Shown: positions 61,603 through 64,000 of the stretch, piece after piece | How the letters are laid out: each line of letters opens with the position of its first letter | How positions within the stretch are numbered: the first letter of the stretch is position 1 | Assembly (NCBI GenBank): GCA_041391385.1 | Contig: JAWKOD010000005.1 | Location: 248,001-312,000 of the forward strand | Direction: 5' to 3' | DNA length: 64,000 nt | Source of the DNA: CANIGN01 sp041391385 | Lineage (GTDB): Bacteria > Bdellovibrionota > UBA2428 | Made by a program: the position numbers and the translations under genes | The notes under the pieces: model-generated | What the model saw: only the letters and a program-made list of their open reading frames with translations | Databases searched by the model: none | Told to the model about the DNA's origin: nothing

Positions 61603-61944
61603 TTATACATCAGATTCGAGATCTGAGCCCGAAACAATGCGCTGTTTGGCAATGCTTTCAGGGGCACTTTGCTTCTGGAGAGCACGCTCCATTTTTTTAT
61701 TTACTCTACGCAAAACGATATTTTTGGATTCAAGGACGATCATCTCAATAATGAAGAATAAAGCAGAAAGAATTGCGCCTGCGAGTGCAGCTAAGAGGAG
61801 TATCTGCCATTTAGGAGTCGGCTCTGTTGTGTAATTGATGAGGTTAACGGTCATCAGGTCGTTGTTTTGAGTTGCAAAAGTAACACAAAAAGAAACGATT
61901 CCGATGAATAGGAGGGCCCAAAACCCCAGTTTGAGAGCTTTCAT
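61603..61944 (-). CDS. LapA-like (DUF1049) membrane protein
   Basis: 113 residues with two membrane helices (residues 7-25 and 46-67) and the DUF1049 motif ATQNNDLMTVNLINY between them; a charged C-terminal tail follows. LapA in E. coli works with LapB in controlling lipopolysaccharide synthesis. lapB is not in the window. Confidence 0.82.
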   Translation of the reverse strand: MKALKLGFWALLFIGIVSFCVTFATQNNDLMTVNLINYTTEPTPKWQILLLAALAGAILSALFFIIEMIVLESKNIVLRRVNKKMERALQKQSAPESIAKQRIVSGSDLESDV

Positions 61945-61967
61945 GTCTTTGATTCTAGCATGTTCAT

Positions 61968-62504
61968 CTAAAGATAGGCTTTAAGGTAGGTGTCAAAATC
62001 TTTAAAATATTTCATTAATTCATTAAATATTGTGAGATTGTGAGCCGGAATCATTTTAGCTTCAGCGAGTATGGGCATAAAGTTTGTGTCCCCGCCCCAT
62101 CGCGGCAATACATGAAAGTGTAAGTGTTCATGAATGCTTGCGCCGCCTGCTTTGCCTATGTTTAAGCCTATATTGAGTCCCTGTGGCTTAATTTTATCCA
62201 TGAGTAAGTCGACACTGGCCTTCATACAGCTTTGAAGATCGTTCCAGGCTTCACCTTTTACATCTGTAAGCATTGCGATGTGTCCATTTGGAATAATCAG
62301 AAGGTGATTGGGGTTATACGGAAAACGGTTCATCACCACAAAGCAATGTTTAGACTGATAAAGCTTTAGGGAGTTCTCGTCACAAGGCATTTTCGAAAGT
62401 TCACAGAATACGCATTCTGCATCGTCTGCTTTTTGCGCATGCTTACGAATATGTTCGAGGCGCCAAGGGGCCCAGAGGCGTTCAATTTTGTGTGAGTCGT
62501 CCAT
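61968..62504 (-). CDS. HIT-family nucleotide hydrolase/phosphorylase
   Basis: The 178-residue protein has an N-terminal zinc-type CVFC motif, the RFPYNPNHLLIIPNGHI segment and the catalytic HEHLHFHVLPRW. It fits the Ap4A phosphorylase-like branch of HIT proteins, which cleave dinucleoside polyphosphates or AMP adducts. It lies between LapA and SppA genes on the same strand, with 6 bases to sppA. Confidence 0.9.
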   Translation of the reverse strand: MDDSHKIERLWAPWRLEHIRKHAQKADDAECVFCELSKMPCDENSLKLYQSKHCFVVMNRFPYNPNHLLIIPNGHIAMLTDVKGEAWNDLQSCMKASVDLLMDKIKPQGLNIGLNIGKAGGASIHEHLHFHVLPRWGGDTNFMPILAEAKMIPAHNLTIFNELMKYFKDFDTYLKAYL

Positions 62505-62510
62505 CAGTAA

Positions 62511-63524
62511 TTATCTTACTTCCGAATTTGATTTTTGAAATTGATAATGTGAAGGAAGAAGCATGGGAACCATGCCTTGAAAGGGATGCAGCTGGTCGAA
62601 AATTCGCTCCATAGGAGTCGACGACTCAGTAGCTAGTTTTCCTAAAATGCCTCCGATATTTCGTTTAGGGTAGGGGAGACGCACAATCTTGAGGTCACCA
62701 AGTTTTTTGTCCTCTTTAAGCCATTTGATAGCATCTTTGGGGCCGCCACTTTTGTCGACCAAGCCTAGGTTCAAAGCTTGTTCTCCAGTAAAGATACGTC
62801 CATCTGCAACTTCTCTTAATTTTTCGAGTGGTATTTTTTCAGAGCGAATTTTAGCGATATCCATGATGAATTGCTCGTGGACTTCTTTGAGTAAATTTTC
62901 AAGATAAGCGCGTTCTTCGGGAGCTAGTTCTCTAAAGGGAGATCCCACATCTTTCATCTTGCCTGCTTTTATAGTGACAGGCTTGATCTTGGCCCAGCTC
63001 ACAAGATTTTCAAGATTAAAAAATTGGAAGATAACGCCAATGGATCCAGTTGTTGTGCCTGGAAGTGCGTAGATTTCATCACAGGCCGCCGCTAAGTAGT
63101 AGCCACCACTCGCTGCGACATCACCCATGCTGCAAACAACAGGAATTTTTGTTTTTAACTCTAAAACTCGGGCAAAAAGGTCTTGTGTAGGAGCGACAGA
63201 TCCTCCAGGTGAATTGATAAACAACAAGAGCCCTTTTACTTTGTCTTCTTTCACGCCTTCTTCGATTTCTTCGAGTGAATCAAAAATATCTTCGCGAGAG
63301 CCCATAATGACACCTGTAATGTTGAGTTGGGCAATAACTTTGTCCGAAGATTTAAGGGTGTTGCTGCGAATAATTTTTGGATCAAAGCTTTCGAAAAAAC
63401 TAAAAGTTCGGTCGAGACTATAGTAGGTCGTAAGGGAGCATGATCCAACGACTAGAAGAGTGATGAGACCTACAAATATCCAAGGGAGTATTCTTGGGCG
63501 TTCGGGTGAAGCATTATTGTACAT
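62511..63524 (-). CDS. sppA: Signal peptide peptidase SppA
   Basis: Membrane-anchored serine protease (helix ~residues 13-33) that degrades cleaved signal peptides. Ser139 in DVAASGGYYLAAACDE and Lys191 in AGKMKDVGSPFRE form the Ser/Lys dyad, 52 residues apart as in B. subtilis SppA. It is the short, single-domain form (337 residues). Confidence 0.92.
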   Translation of the reverse strand: MYNNASPERPRILPWIFVGLITLLVVGSCSLTTYYSLDRTFSFFESFDPKIIRSNTLKSSDKVIAQLNITGVIMGSREDIFDSLEEIEEGVKEDKVKGLLLFINSPGGSVAPTQDLFARVLELKTKIPVVCSMGDVAASGGYYLAAACDEIYALPGTTTGSIGVIFQFFNLENLVSWAKIKPVTIKAGKMKDVGSPFRELAPEERAYLENLLKEVHEQFIMDIAKIRSEKIPLEKLREVADGRIFTGEQALNLGLVDKSGGPKDAIKWLKEDKKLGDLKIVRLPYPKRNIGGILGKLATESSTPMERIFDQLHPFQGMVPMLLPSHYQFQKSNSEVR

Positions 63525-63565
63525 GGCTTAAAAATAGCCCGTCCTGATGTCAGATACAAATGCTT

Positions 63566-63608
63566 ACAAAAAAAGCCGCCTCTCGTTAGAGAAGCGGCTT
63601 TTTTTTTT
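63566..63608 (-). terminator. Rho-independent terminator of rpsA
   Basis: AAGCCGC (63573-63579) pairs with GCGGCTT (63594-63600) around CTCTCGTTAGAGAA, which itself pairs TCTC/GAGA. An A-run before and a T-run after flank it. It lies 22 bases after the rpsA stop in the direction of transcription. Confidence 0.88.
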
Positions 63609-63629
63609 AGTTTTTAACTTTTAAAGAAT

Positions 63630-64000
63630 CTATTCTTCGTCTTTAGCTTCTTCTTTTTTAGCACCGCCAAGCATTGCTGCTAGCTTAGCTGCCATTTCAG
63701 GGCTCATTGTATCGCTGAACGAAGAGCGAGAGTCTGACTTCTGGTAAGAAGCCATTGCTTCGCGTTCTTCTTTGCGGTTCAAGCTCTTAACAGAAAGACT
63801 GATCTTTCTTTCTTTAAGGTTAATGTTGATGATTTCAGCTTTCACAACGTCACCAACTTTAACAATGCTTTCAGGGTGAACAATGCGCTCATCTGAAAGT
63901 TCAGAAACGTGGATCATTCCTTCGATGTTTTTAGCAAGTTCAACAAAGGCTCCGAAGTTAGCAAGTTTTGTAACTGTGCCATCTACCGTTACACCTTGAG
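63630..64000 (-). CDS. rpsA: 30S ribosomal protein S1, C-terminal part (cut by window edge)
   Basis: The frame is open to the window end. It contains most of an S1 RNA-binding repeat (GVTVDGTVTKLANFGAFVELAKNIEGMIHVSELSD, then VGDVVKAEIININLKERKISLSVK), followed by an Ala/Lys/Glu tail. S1 repeats read alike in several proteins; the size and strong terminator favour rpsA, but an isolated S1-domain protein is possible. Confidence 0.75.
   Translation of the reverse strand, partial: QGVTVDGTVTKLANFGAFVELAKNIEGMIHVSELSDERIVHPESIVKVGDVVKAEIININLKERKISLSVKSLNRKEEREAMASYQKSDSRSSFSDTMSPEMAAKLAAMLGGAKKEEAKDEE

Overview
The window looks like chromosomal DNA from a Gram-negative bacterium of the Bdellovibrio type (Bdellovibrionota, formerly placed in the Deltaproteobacteria). 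This is inference, not proof. It rests on the gene set: an outer-membrane Mla lipid-transport operon, BamB/YfgM-like proteins, RseP, Mpl, the methylcitrate cycle, M32 carboxypeptidase, Tad-pilus-like proteins, FHA/GGDEF signalling, and a high share of small exported proteins of unknown function. Coding density is high and no gene-free gap exceeds 300 bases. I saw no tRNA or rRNA gene, CRISPR array, phage or transposase.

Layout. Bases 1-12,000 are accessory: a membrane protein of glycosyltransferase type, a lipoprotein esterase, a TadG-like protein overlapping an FHA-GGDEF diguanylate cyclase, an exported NADAR-like protein, a QueH fusion and a DUF819 permease. Bases 12,000-19,800 hold prpD, prpB and prpC, interrupted by a 1123-residue coiled-coil gene and a lipoprotein. 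Bases 19,900-24,900 hold lipoprotein-mlaE-mlaF-mlaD, then lemA with two TPM-domain genes. Bases 25,000-36,200 mix a DHH phosphoesterase, a PDZ protein, M32 carboxypeptidase, an exported caspase-like protein, an aldehyde dehydrogenase and exported unknowns. pdxS-pdxT make pyridoxal phosphate (36,244-37,776).

Bases 40,900-48,600 are a conserved housekeeping run read on the minus strand: rpsB-tsf-pyrH-frr-uppS-cdsA-rseP-ruvX-mltG, linking translation, nucleotide supply, lipid-carrier and phospholipid synthesis, envelope stress proteolysis and peptidoglycan. uvrC, an exported HELWH metalloprotease, an outer-membrane barrel, YfgM/BamB-like genes, a serine hydrolase next to mpl, and a prepilin-like protein follow. 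The window closes with an RsmB-type methyltransferase, LapA, a HIT protein, SppA and the 3' end of rpsA.

Two window-wide patterns matter most. First, seven genes, including the normally essential uppS and cdsA, carry ten single-base deletions, nine of them in or beside homopolymers. This looks like assembly error more than gene decay, and I give repaired gene extents. Second, a family of short dispersed repeats (words AAAAGGTCTCTGACGC and GGCACCTTTT, plus a 46-base unit) lies at or near the 3' ends of prpB, the lipoprotein gene beside it, mlaD, uvrC and an outer-membrane protein gene. In prpB it appears to have removed the stop codon; uvrC lacks its usual C-terminal domain just before a copy.
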